Shown here: positions 1 through 6,432 of the stretch, piece by piece
Layout of the letters: every line of letters starts with the position of its first letter
Position numbering within the stretch: position 1 is the stretch's first letter
Assembly (NCBI GenBank): GCA_947441205.1
Contig: CANETM010000090.1
Coordinates: forward strand, 1 to 6,626
DNA length: 6,626 nucleotides
Direction: 5' to 3'
Origin: Bacteroidota bacterium
GTDB lineage: Bacteria > Bacteroidota > Bacteroidia > Chitinophagales > Chitinophagaceae
Position numbers and translations under genes: made by a program
The notes under the pieces: model-generated
Databases searched by the model: none
Told to the model about the DNA's origin: nothing
The model's input: the letters and a program-made list of their open reading frames with translations, nothing else

Positions 1-740
1 GAAAGCAATGCCCCTGGAGATGCTAGTGGCCATTTTTCTTTTATATGTGGAGCAAACTTATATATAAATGCATTTCCAAAAAACAGCAGTAAAACGATAA
101 TCAACCATCTTATAAAATTCCAATAAGGCAAAATGGTGCTTCTATTAATGTCAAATCCTACTCTTAACAATCTTGTTAATTGATCCTGTCCAATTAATAC
201 TATCAGACTAGCAAAAACAAGCAGCATTAAAATAATGGTTAGCCGAATGGCTCTCATACGTTGGTGTAGAAAAAATGGTCGGTTTTGCATTATTGATTTA
301 TCAAAACTTCGAATAATGCCAGTCATGGCATTGGAGGCGTAAAACAATAACAATATAAATCCAAATGAAAATATACCAACATGCTGACTTAACAAGTCAT
401 TTATAATATCAAGAATAAAATGGTAGGTACTTGAATTGGGAGCAATGTCTTTAAATAAGGATAGAATTTGTTTTTTTAATTTAAATGATTTTGGGAAATA
501 GGGTATCAAAGAAAATAAAAATAAGAAGCCTGCAGGTAAAGCCATTAATAAGTTGAAGGAAATGGCTGACGCACGGTCATACAAACCAAGTGTATTTAAT
601 TGTTTAAATAAAAACTTAATGACTTGGTATAAATTAATTTGTTGAAACCCAGGTAATTGAATACGCTTAGCGGCTCGTTTAAGTACGCGTAAAATTGGAC
701 CAATCAAAGTAAGTATAAATGAATAAACCCTCTTTATCAT
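1..740 (-). CDS. YihY/virulence factor BrkB family inner-membrane protein (3' end off the window)
   Basis: Translating the minus strand from the ATG at 740-738 gives 246 uninterrupted codons running off the left edge. Visible features are a basic N-terminal region (about residues 1-50) and hydrophobic segments at about 60-80, 121-137, 166-184 and 210-228. Family-like stretches include RASAISFNLLMALPAG (56-71), a glycine/serine-rich helix leading into a conserved-looking IIRSFDKS (142-149), and PGALL at the cut end, where the family usually continues into further membrane helices. Full-length members have about six helices and roughly 280-330 residues, so perhaps a fifth is missing. The biochemical role of the family is not settled; it was once wrongly called ribonuclease BN. 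It starts 19 bases after the mltG stop and is probably co-transcribed with it. No Shine-Dalgarno is visible; a TTG directly before the ATG is a possible alternative start. Confidence 0.87.
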   Translation of the reverse strand, partial: MIKRVYSFILTLIGPILRVLKRAAKRIQLPGFQQINLYQVIKFLFKQLNTLGLYDRASAISFNLLMALPAGFLFLFSLIPYFPKSFKLKKQILSLFKDIAPNSSTYHFILDIINDLLSQHVGIFSFGFILLLFYASNAMTGIIRSFDKSIMQNRPFFLHQRMRAIRLTIILMLLVFASLIVLIGQDQLTRLLRVGFDINRSTILPYWNFIRWLIIVLLLFFGNAFIYKFAPHIKEKWPLASPGALL

Positions 741-759
741 CAATAAAGGAGCATATGCA

Positions 760-1773
760 TTAGTTGTTTTTTCTTTTTTGATATTCATCTAATTTAAGCT
801 GGTATTCTTTTGCAAATTTACTATGTTCTTCGAATGTAGCACTAAAATGATGATAACCACTAAAGTCCGATTTAGCTACAAAATAAAGATAGTTTGTTTT
901 TGGAGCATTTAATACAAGGTCAATTGTTTTTGGACTCGGCGTACAAATTGGCCCAGGTGGAAGTCCCTTATGTCGGTATGTATTATAGAGGGAAGGGTTA
1001 CTTAAATACTTTTCATAAATTCTTGTCAATGTAAAATCTTGCATTGCAAATTTAATAGTCGGACATGCTTGTAAAGGCATTTCTTTTTTAATTCGATTTT
1101 GGTACACGCTTGCAATTAATGTTTTATCACTATCATAATTGCATTCTTCTTCAACTATTGACGCTAGGGTATAAACTTCGTTGGGGGACATGCCAATTGC
1201 TTTTGCCTTTTCAAGTCGGTTATTAGCTTTCCAAAATTTTTGTTGAGCATCCACCATTTTTCGCATCAATTTGGGAAGTGATGAGGACCAATATATGGAA
1301 TAGGTATTAGGAATAAATAACGTAAAAAGTTGAGTTGTATCGGTTTGGAATGGAGCTAATGAATCGTTATTGTTGAAAAAGTTGATGGCCGTAATACTAT
1401 CAATGGACATGGTGTTTTCAACTAGTTTTGCCAATTCACCACGTGTTCGAACTTTATTTAAAATAAAATTAACGGTGGCTTGTTGGTTATTACGCATCAT
1501 GCGTATAAGTGAAAGTAAACTTGTATTTTTTTTCACATAAAATTTACCTGGCTTAATTTTATCTTCCAACTTTAATACTTTACTTAATAATATAAAGCTT
1601 GGTTTGTCAAGTATAATTTGTTTTTCAATAAGTGTATCGGCTAATGCGTCTAATCCATTTTTTTGATATTCAAAACTTTCATGATCGGTATTGAAATGCG
1701 TAGTCTTTATAAAAATATTATAAGCCTCATAGCAAAACAGTACTATAAAAAGCAGTCCAATTATTTTTTTCAT
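760..1773 (-). CDS. mltG: Endolytic peptidoglycan transglycosylase MltG (YceG-like)
   Basis: MltG is an inner-membrane-anchored lytic transglycosylase that cuts nascent glycan strands in the periplasm and is thought to set strand length. The 337-residue protein has a short N-terminal anchor (about 4-22, after MKK) and a YceG domain filling the rest. The family core TLASIVEEE lies at 202-210; by alignment from memory with the E. coli ASIVEKET motif, E208 is the likely catalytic glutamate. Further family blocks are ASVYQNRI (221-228), MPLQACPT (232-239), YNTYRHKGLPPGPICTPSP (263-281) and NYLYFVAK (294-301). Length is normal for the family. An oddity is that the usual Asp of LQ-x-DPT is Cys237 here, with two more cysteines nearby (211, 277). 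The ATG at 1773 gives a sensible anchor start. A terminator-like hairpin lies only about 20 bases upstream, and yihY/brkB follows in the same direction. Confidence 0.95.
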   Translation of the reverse strand: MKKIIGLLFIVLFCYEAYNIFIKTTHFNTDHESFEYQKNGLDALADTLIEKQIILDKPSFILLSKVLKLEDKIKPGKFYVKKNTSLLSLIRMMRNNQQATVNFILNKVRTRGELAKLVENTMSIDSITAINFFNNNDSLAPFQTDTTQLFTLFIPNTYSIYWSSSLPKLMRKMVDAQQKFWKANNRLEKAKAIGMSPNEVYTLASIVEEECNYDSDKTLIASVYQNRIKKEMPLQACPTIKFAMQDFTLTRIYEKYLSNPSLYNTYRHKGLPPGPICTPSPKTIDLVLNAPKTNYLYFVAKSDFSGYHHFSATFEEHSKFAKEYQLKLDEYQKRKNN

Positions 1774-1786
1774 ATTTCAAAATTCA

Positions 1787-1816
1787 ATAAAAATCCCCAC
1801 CTTTTAAGGGGTGGGG
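1787..1816 (-). terminator. Rho-independent terminator after secG
   Basis: A perfect 7-bp GC-rich stem pairs 1795-1801 (CCCCACC on the + strand) with 1810-1816 (GGTGGGG), with an 8-base loop. Three further A-T pairs beyond one mismatch extend it. Read on the minus strand, the stem is followed by ATTTTTATT (1794-1786), a good T-run, so the direction fits the end of the miaB-to-secG transcript, 56 bases past the secG stop. It ends just upstream of the mltG ATG at 1773. On the + strand the same hairpin is followed by a weaker T-rich stretch, and no + strand gene needs it. Confidence 0.85.
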
Positions 1817-1871
1817 GTTTAATTATTTATTAAGGCATTTTCCACTAAAAAAATACCGTTATTAATAGCAA

Positions 1872-2255
1872 TTATTTTGTTGCAGGCATATTGCTTGCTG
1901 GTGCATTTTGAGCTGGAACCGTAGTTGTGTTAGGAGCAGCTTGAACAGGTGCAGGAGCAGCTTGTGTTGGCGTAGTCGCTGAAGTATTTACTTTATTGAT
2001 TAAGCCCTTGTCTGAGTCACCCGAACCAGCTGATTTTAAAAACAAGGTAGAAGTCATAGCTAAAACCGCAATAACAGCTACAAAAATCCAAGTTCCTTTT
2101 TCTAAAACGTCGGTTGTTTGTTTAACACCCATGAAGTTATTGGATAAGCCACCTACATTAGCGTTTAAACCACCACCTTTAGGGTTTTGGATTAAAACCA
2201 TAAAGCCAAGGCCAACACATGCAGCAATCATTAAGATTATGAATAAAGTTATCAT
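1872..2255 (-). CDS. secG: Preprotein translocase subunit SecG
   Basis: SecG is the small non-essential subunit of the SecYEG inner-membrane channel and aids SecA-driven protein export. The 127-residue product shows the family plan: helix 1 at about 2-22, the cytoplasmic loop with the hallmark LIQNPKGGGL (21-30) and a glycine/asparagine-rich stretch, then helix 2 at about 55-74. The C-terminal 35 or so residues are a low-complexity tail rich in Ala, Pro, Thr and Gln. Such tails occur in other Bacteroidota SecG proteins and should lie on the periplasmic side. The ATG at 2255 overlaps the stop of the upstream TPR gene by four bases (ATGA), which implies translational coupling. A strong terminator follows, so this is the last gene of the operon. 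Confidence 0.95.
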   Translation of the reverse strand: MITLFIILMIAACVGLGFMVLIQNPKGGGLNANVGGLSNNFMGVKQTTDVLEKGTWIFVAVIAVLAMTSTLFLKSAGSGDSDKGLINKVNTSATTPTQAAPAPVQAAPNTTTVPAQNAPASNMPATK

Positions 2256-2974
2256 TTGTTCTTTTGTTTTAATTGTTCAATTCGAGACGCAAAATAAACG
2301 GATTTTTCAGGAATAATAAAACTTAATTTGGAATAAATGTCAATTGCCTTCCGATAATTACCCTGATTCTCCCATATTTCAGCCATAGCAAGGGTAATTA
2401 CTTCAGTCGATTTATTGGCATTTTCAGCTAAAAGTTCAATCATTTTCTCCTGTTCTTTCCCAATTACCGCTATATTTTGATTATTTCCATCCTGTTGCTT
2501 TAAAACCTTTAACCAGGCGGTAAAGCTCCTTAATTGTTGGGTTAATTTATCCTGAGGTATCTTTTCTAAGTCAATTTCAATGCCCTGTGCTCCAAAATAG
2601 TCTTTAATTAAATGGCTATTGTCTTTTTCAAATTCAAGTTGACTAGTCGCTACCGATTCCTTAAACTGAGCCAATTGTGATGAAACTAGGGAATTTAATT
2701 TTTCATCTAATTGCGGGTTCAATTCTGCTTGCTCATCAATTACCATACTTTGATGTAATTGTAAGGCAGAAGGGAAGTAAATACAAGTTTTTTGAAGCTG
2801 TGATCTGAATTTTTCAGATTCAGCTAATTCATATTTTTTGGCTAGTATAAATTGTAAACTAGCATTGTATGGGTTATCATGTACACAATGCTCTAAAATA
2901 TGAACATCAATAGTTTCCAAGTCGTCATGACCTGTCCATTTTTGTAATATCGTATTTATAACAGATGATTTCAT
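2252..2974 (-). CDS. TPR-containing hypothetical protein between lptE and secG
   Basis: This is a 240-residue soluble protein with no signal peptide or membrane helix, so probably cytoplasmic. The C-terminal part (about 194-222) fits a tetratricopeptide repeat: an Ala-rich first helix, QGNY (204-207), KAIDIYSKL (209-217), and a Pro at 222. It is followed by EKSVYFASRIEQLK, which would form a capping helix. An N-terminal segment (about 30-75, DNPYNASLQFILAKKY then FPSALQLHQ) looks like a degenerate helical repeat. The middle (90-190) is charged and contains DYFGAQGI (125-132) and a short FTAWL motif (151-155). From memory, proteins of this layout are common beside lptE and secG in Bacteroidota, but no function is established. 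TPRs suggest protein-protein binding; a link to export or LPS assembly is inferred only from position. The ATG lies 3 bases after the lptE stop. Confidence 0.8.
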   Translation of the reverse strand: MKSSVINTILQKWTGHDDLETIDVHILEHCVHDNPYNASLQFILAKKYELAESEKFRSQLQKTCIYFPSALQLHQSMVIDEQAELNPQLDEKLNSLVSSQLAQFKESVATSQLEFEKDNSHLIKDYFGAQGIEIDLEKIPQDKLTQQLRSFTAWLKVLKQQDGNNQNIAVIGKEQEKMIELLAENANKSTEVITLAMAEIWENQGNYRKAIDIYSKLSFIIPEKSVYFASRIEQLKQKNK

Positions 2975-2977
2975 GGA

Positions 2978-3517
2978 TTACCAATTTGAAAATATTTGGT
3001 TAAAAATATCGTCTGTAATATTACGAACAATGTCCTCCATTAATTGTCCTTCGGCTTGATTTAAACTCAAATTTGCTGAAAAGTCAAAATTCCTAGTTAT
3101 ATCAAATTCTTGTTCTTTATTGTCAAGCGTTTTTTTCAATAATACATGAACCGTAACAGTCAAACGGTTTGTTGTTGCTTGTTGTGCACTTACACCTACT
3201 GTTTGTGTTGGGTCATAATTTGTAATCGTTGCAAATATTTGATAATGTGCATCATCACTATTGGTTCTCGTAAGTTTAGTTTGACCAATAATTTTTTGTA
3301 ATAGCTTATCAGTCAACAAAGGAGATAATTGAGGATTCACATACCTTGCTTTGTTTTCAATAAAACCAATTTTAACGGTTTTAACATTATCAGGTATGAT
3401 GGCATCTCTAAAACTATAAATACCACATCCTGACAATAAAACTATTAATGGTAATAGTATATAAAGCAAGGGTTTATGAGATAAACTATAATTAAATTGA
3501 AATATTTTATTCTTCAA
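2978..3517 (-). CDS. lptE: LptE family LPS-assembly lipoprotein, TTG start
   Basis: LptE is the outer-membrane lipoprotein that plugs and supports LptD, the barrel that inserts LPS into the outer leaflet. The 179-residue product has a lipoprotein signal: basic n-region, hydrophobic stretch at about 17-28, and the lipobox LSGC with the lipidated Cys at 31. The CGIYSF directly after it, then IP-x-x-VKTVKIG (41-51), is the usual start of Bacteroidota LptE. The body ends in the amphipathic helix DIVRNITDDIFNQIF. The start codon is TTG (3517-3515). No ATG exists in frame before residue 160, and an in-frame TAG lies upstream within the regulator gene. A later TTG would remove every basic residue from the signal peptide, so 3517 is preferred. 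The gene overlaps the end of the regulator gene by 11 bases, suggesting coupled translation. Confidence 0.9.
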   Translation of the reverse strand: MKNKIFQFNYSLSHKPLLYILLPLIVLLSGCGIYSFRDAIIPDNVKTVKIGFIENKARYVNPQLSPLLTDKLLQKIIGQTKLTRTNSDDAHYQIFATITNYDPTQTVGVSAQQATTNRLTVTVHVLLKKTLDNKEQEFDITRNFDFSANLSLNQAEGQLMEDIVRNITDDIFNQIFSNW

Positions 3518-4781
3518 TGTTATATTCTTTAATTTTTCTATAAAGGGTTCTTTCGCTAATGCCTAAGTCAGTAGCTGCATCCTTTCGACGACCACGATGT
3601 TTTTTTAAGGCCTTTAAAATTAGTTCTTTTTCTTTATCCATTATATTTAAAGACTCCTCCACTTCAAAATGCCCCTGCATATCATTATCAATTATCAAAG
3701 GTTGATTACTATTAATTTGAACAGGCAATTTGGGAGCTACGATATTATTAGAAGGGGCTATTAAACTTGAGTTGTTACTTGAATCAAAAACTTCTTCCTT
3801 AAGGTCATTAATCATTGACTCCCTAGTGAAGTTGTTAGTTTGACTCGCTATGGATGGATTTTGTAATATTTCAAAGAACATTTTTTTCAATTCATTAACG
3901 TCCTTTTTCATATCAAAAAACAACTTGTATAATATTTCACGTTCATTTGCAAATTCACCCACAGGGGTTCCGCCTGTTACCATTGGCATATTATGCTTAG
4001 TATGAGTAGGTAAGAACCCTGCTAATATTTGGCCATTGATTTGATCAGTGGTACTTAAAACTGAAATTTGTTCTGCAATATTTTTAAGCTCACGCACATT
4101 TCCTGGCCAGCTGTAATTTGCTAATAAGGTTCTTGCCTCTTCGTCTAAAAAAATGGGTTTGGTCTTATATTTTTCTGCGAAATCAACCACAAATTTTCTG
4201 AATAATAAAGGAATGTCTTCTTTACGATCCCTTAAACTTGGCACTCGAATGGGCACCGTATTTAAACGATAATATAAGTCCTCTCTAAATCTCCCTTTTT
4301 GTGTAAACTCCATTAATTCACGGTTAGTCGCTGCAATTACGCGCACATCGGTTTTTTGAACCTTCGAAGAACCAACTCTTATAAATTCACCAGTTTCTAA
4401 AACACGTAATAATCTTGCTTGTGTACCTAATGGCATTTCTCCAATCTCATCTAAAAATATGGTTCCACCATTAACGGTTTCAAAATAACCTTTACGACTA
4501 TCCACCGCTCCCGTAAAGGAGCCTTTTTCATGTCCGAATAATTCTGAGTCAATCGTGCCTTCTGGAATCGCGCCGCAGTTTACAGCAATAAATGGATTGT
4601 GTTTACGTGCTGATAAACTATGTATGATTTGAGAAAAAACTTCCTTACCAACTCCTGATTCTCCAACAATCAATACTGTCAAATCAGTTGCAGCAACCTG
4701 CTCGGCTGTATTGAGTGCATGGTTAAGTGATGGTGTATTACCAATAATGCTAAACCTATTCTTTAATGATTGTAAATCCAT
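3507..4781 (-). CDS. Sigma-54-dependent Fis-family transcriptional activator without receiver domain
   Basis: This is a bacterial enhancer-binding protein: an AAA+ ATPase that remodels sigma-54 RNA polymerase, plus a DNA-binding domain. In its 424 residues the AAA+ module starts almost at once (about 12-245). It shows Walker A GESGVGKE (40-47), the sigma-54-contacting loop GSFTGA (87-92; GAFTGA is commoner), Walker B with D111-E112, sensor I (IAATNR, 149-154), the arginine-finger region GRFRED (163-168) and sensor II WPGNVREL (225-232). A linker of about 120 residues, rich in Asn and Ser, follows. A Fis-type helix-turn-helix closes the protein (about 384-422, with DAATDLGISERTLYRKI). No receiver, GAF or PAS domain precedes the ATPase, so phosphorylation control in cis is unlikely; the linker or a partner may regulate it. 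It lies between miaB and lptE, and its target promoters cannot be named from this window. Confidence 0.95.
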   Translation of the reverse strand: MDLQSLKNRFSIIGNTPSLNHALNTAEQVAATDLTVLIVGESGVGKEVFSQIIHSLSARKHNPFIAVNCGAIPEGTIDSELFGHEKGSFTGAVDSRKGYFETVNGGTIFLDEIGEMPLGTQARLLRVLETGEFIRVGSSKVQKTDVRVIAATNRELMEFTQKGRFREDLYYRLNTVPIRVPSLRDRKEDIPLLFRKFVVDFAEKYKTKPIFLDEEARTLLANYSWPGNVRELKNIAEQISVLSTTDQINGQILAGFLPTHTKHNMPMVTGGTPVGEFANEREILYKLFFDMKKDVNELKKMFFEILQNPSIASQTNNFTRESMINDLKEEVFDSSNNSSLIAPSNNIVAPKLPVQINSNQPLIIDNDMQGHFEVEESLNIMDKEKELILKALKKHRGRRKDAATDLGISERTLYRKIKEYNIEE

Positions 4782-4795
4782 AATTTATATTTTAC

Positions 4796-4814
4796 CAATT
4801 ACAAAAAGTAATTG
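4796..4814 (-). repeat. Intercistronic inverted repeat between miaB and the sigma-54 activator gene
   Basis: A perfect 7-bp inverted repeat, CAATTAC / GTAATTG, is separated by five bases (A on +, T on -). It sits in the 38-base gap, 5 bases after the miaB stop and 14 bases before the next ATG. The stem is AT-rich and has no T-run after it on the minus strand, so it is unlikely to terminate. It could be a weak mRNA stability or processing hairpin, or chance in AT-rich DNA. Confidence 0.4.
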
Positions 4815-4819
4815 TTTCT

Positions 4820-6238
4820 TCATAATGCTTTTCCTAATAAAGTTCCTTTTGTAAAATCAGTCACCTTAACTTGAACATAGTCACCTTTTTTAAAGTCGTT
4901 GCCTTCTTTAGGAAATACAATTACTTTGTTTTGACTATTTCGTCCCATCCATTCTTTTTCACTTTTTTTACTATTGCCTTCAATTAAAACTTCAAATGTT
5001 TTACCTACATCTCTTTTATTACTTTCATTGGAAAGTATCCATTGCACATCCACAATTTCTTGCAATCTTCTTTTTTTAACTTCCTCCGGAATATCATCCT
5101 CATATCTTTTGGCAGCAAGGGTTCCAGGTCGTTCCGAATAAAAGTACATATAGCTATAATCATAATTAGCTTCTTTCATAATGCTAATGGTATCCTGATG
5201 ATCTTCCTCGGTTTCAGTGCAAAATCCTGCAATGATATCAGCCGAAATACTAGACTCAGGCATGATTTCTTTAATGCGCGCTACTTTTGATAAATACCAT
5301 TCACGCGTATAAGTACGATTCATTAATTGTAACATTCTTGTGCTACCGCTTTGAACAGGTAAATGAATGTATTTGCAAATATTATGGTACTTAGCCATCG
5401 TGTATAAAACCTCATCGGTAATATCCTTAGGGTGGGAAGTACTAAAACGAACACGTAAACTAATATCAATTTGAGCTACATTTTCCAATAGTTGTGCAAA
5501 AGTAACCGACACATTTGTCTCAGGATTATTCCAATAGTAGCTGTCCACATTTTGTCCTAATAAAGTAATTTCTTTATATCCTTTTTCAAATAAATCGCGA
5601 CACTCGGCAACAATACTAAAAGCGTCACGACTACGTTCGCGTCCTCTAGTAAATGGTACAACACAAAAGCTACACATATTATTACAACCACGCATGATGG
5701 AAACAAATCCACTAATTCCATTACTATCTAAACGAACTGGTTCAATATCGCCGTATGTTTCGTCTCGACTTAAAATCACGTTTACCGCTTTTTGACCTGT
5801 ACCTGCTTCTAAAATTAAATCAGGTAGGGAGCGATAGGCGTCAGGGCCTACAACAATATCCACTAATTTTTCTTCCTCTAATAATTGCGATTTTAAACGT
5901 TCGGCCATACAACCTAAAATGCCCACCAATAAACCAGGCTTTATTGTCTTTAATTTTCTAAATTCAGTTAGTCTTTTTCGAACCGTTTGCTCCGCTTTTT
6001 CACGAACCGAACAGGTGTTAACCAAAATAAGGTCAGCTACTTCGGCGTTTCGAGTACTTCCATAGCCATTTTGCTCAAGGATAGAAGCAACCACCTCACT
6101 ATCGGCAAAATTCATAGCACATCCGTAACTTTCTACATAAAAGTACTTGTCAAACTGCTTATCAGTATGATTGGATTTAAATGCTTCACCTTGCCTTGAT
6201 TCGTCATGTGCCTTTGTATCGTTTGCGTATAATTCCAT
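4820..6238 (-). CDS. miaB: tRNA-2-methylthio-N6-dimethylallyladenosine synthase MiaB
   Basis: MiaB is a radical-SAM methylthiotransferase that adds the 2-methylthio group to i6A37 in tRNAs reading UNN codons, improving decoding accuracy. The 472-residue protein has all three domains. The N-terminal UPF0004 domain (about 32-145) carries the auxiliary cluster cysteines C40 (YGCAMN), C76 (NTCSVRE) and C110 (LGCMAE). The radical-SAM domain carries C185-x3-C189-x2-C192 in RGCNNMCSFC. A C-terminal TRAM domain (about 405-472) binds tRNA. All six cysteines are present, so it should be active. The sequence around the first motif and the 472-residue length favour MiaB over the related MtaB and RimO. 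The first 30 residues are a polar extension before the conserved core. It is the first gene of the operon, with a Bacteroidota-type promoter element just upstream. Confidence 0.96.
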   Translation of the reverse strand: MELYANDTKAHDESRQGEAFKSNHTDKQFDKYFYVESYGCAMNFADSEVVASILEQNGYGSTRNAEVADLILVNTCSVREKAEQTVRKRLTEFRKLKTIKPGLLVGILGCMAERLKSQLLEEEKLVDIVVGPDAYRSLPDLILEAGTGQKAVNVILSRDETYGDIEPVRLDSNGISGFVSIMRGCNNMCSFCVVPFTRGRERSRDAFSIVAECRDLFEKGYKEITLLGQNVDSYYWNNPETNVSVTFAQLLENVAQIDISLRVRFSTSHPKDITDEVLYTMAKYHNICKYIHLPVQSGSTRMLQLMNRTYTREWYLSKVARIKEIMPESSISADIIAGFCTETEEDHQDTISIMKEANYDYSYMYFYSERPGTLAAKRYEDDIPEEVKKRRLQEIVDVQWILSNESNKRDVGKTFEVLIEGNSKKSEKEWMGRNSQNKVIVFPKEGNDFKKGDYVQVKVTDFTKGTLLGKAL

Positions 6239-6266
6239 GAATAAACCTATATAATTGTTGAGTCTG

Positions 6267-6299
6267 CAAATTTAGTTAAAAAATAATTGAATGTGCCAA
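6267..6299 (-). promoter_or_regulatory. Candidate Bacteroidota promoter for the miaB operon
   Basis: The minus strand reads TAAATTTG at 6274-6267, an exact match to the Bacteroidota -7 element TAnnTTTG. A TTG (6299-6297) lies 22 bases before it, within the 17-23 spacing described for this phylum. Transcription would begin near 6260 and leave a leader of about 20 bases before the miaB ATG at 6238. Both elements are short and the region is AT-rich, so chance matches are possible, but position and direction fit the head of the operon. Confidence 0.6.
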
Positions 6300-6409
6300 C
6301 TTGTCATATTTTAATAGCTAATTATTTGATTATGAACTTATTATTTATATTAGATAATATTCATTGTATTATTGTAGAAGCTTAACAATCAATGCTTTAT
6401 AATAAAATG

Positions 6410-6417
6410 TATATTTG
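6410..6417 (+). promoter_or_regulatory. Candidate -7 element for the DUF3078 gene
   Basis: TATATTTG matches TAnnTTTG exactly on the + strand, 15 bases before the ATG at 6433. Transcription would begin near 6424, giving a leader of only about 9 bases. No TTG lies at the expected 17-23 bases upstream, so this is a weak candidate supported mainly by position. Confidence 0.35.
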
Positions 6418-6432
6418 TTTAAATGAACTTGT

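Noticed and set aside
744..750. A good Shine-Dalgarno-like AAAGGAG on the + strand between mltG and the yihY/brkB start.
   Set aside because: No + strand coding frame follows it; both flanking genes are on the minus strand.
1996..2316. A + strand open frame of 106 codons over secG.
   Set aside because: It lies antisense to an unmistakable SecG and shows no recognisable domain.
5042..6199. Three short + strand open frames antisense to miaB.
   Set aside because: The minus-strand frame carries all MiaB motifs without interruption; the antisense frames have no family features or start signals.
6290..6300. TTGGCAC on the minus strand upstream of miaB, resembling the -24 half of a sigma-54 promoter, tempting because the operon encodes a sigma-54 activator.
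   Set aside because: At the required spacing the -12 GC is absent (the sequence is AT-only there), so the promoter would not be functional; the TTG also fits the ordinary Bacteroidota promoter.
6281..6327. Inverted AAATAATT / AATTATTT in the miaB-DUF3078 gap.
   Set aside because: Such short A/T words recur by chance in DNA this AT-rich, and the 31-base spacing argues against a stable hairpin.
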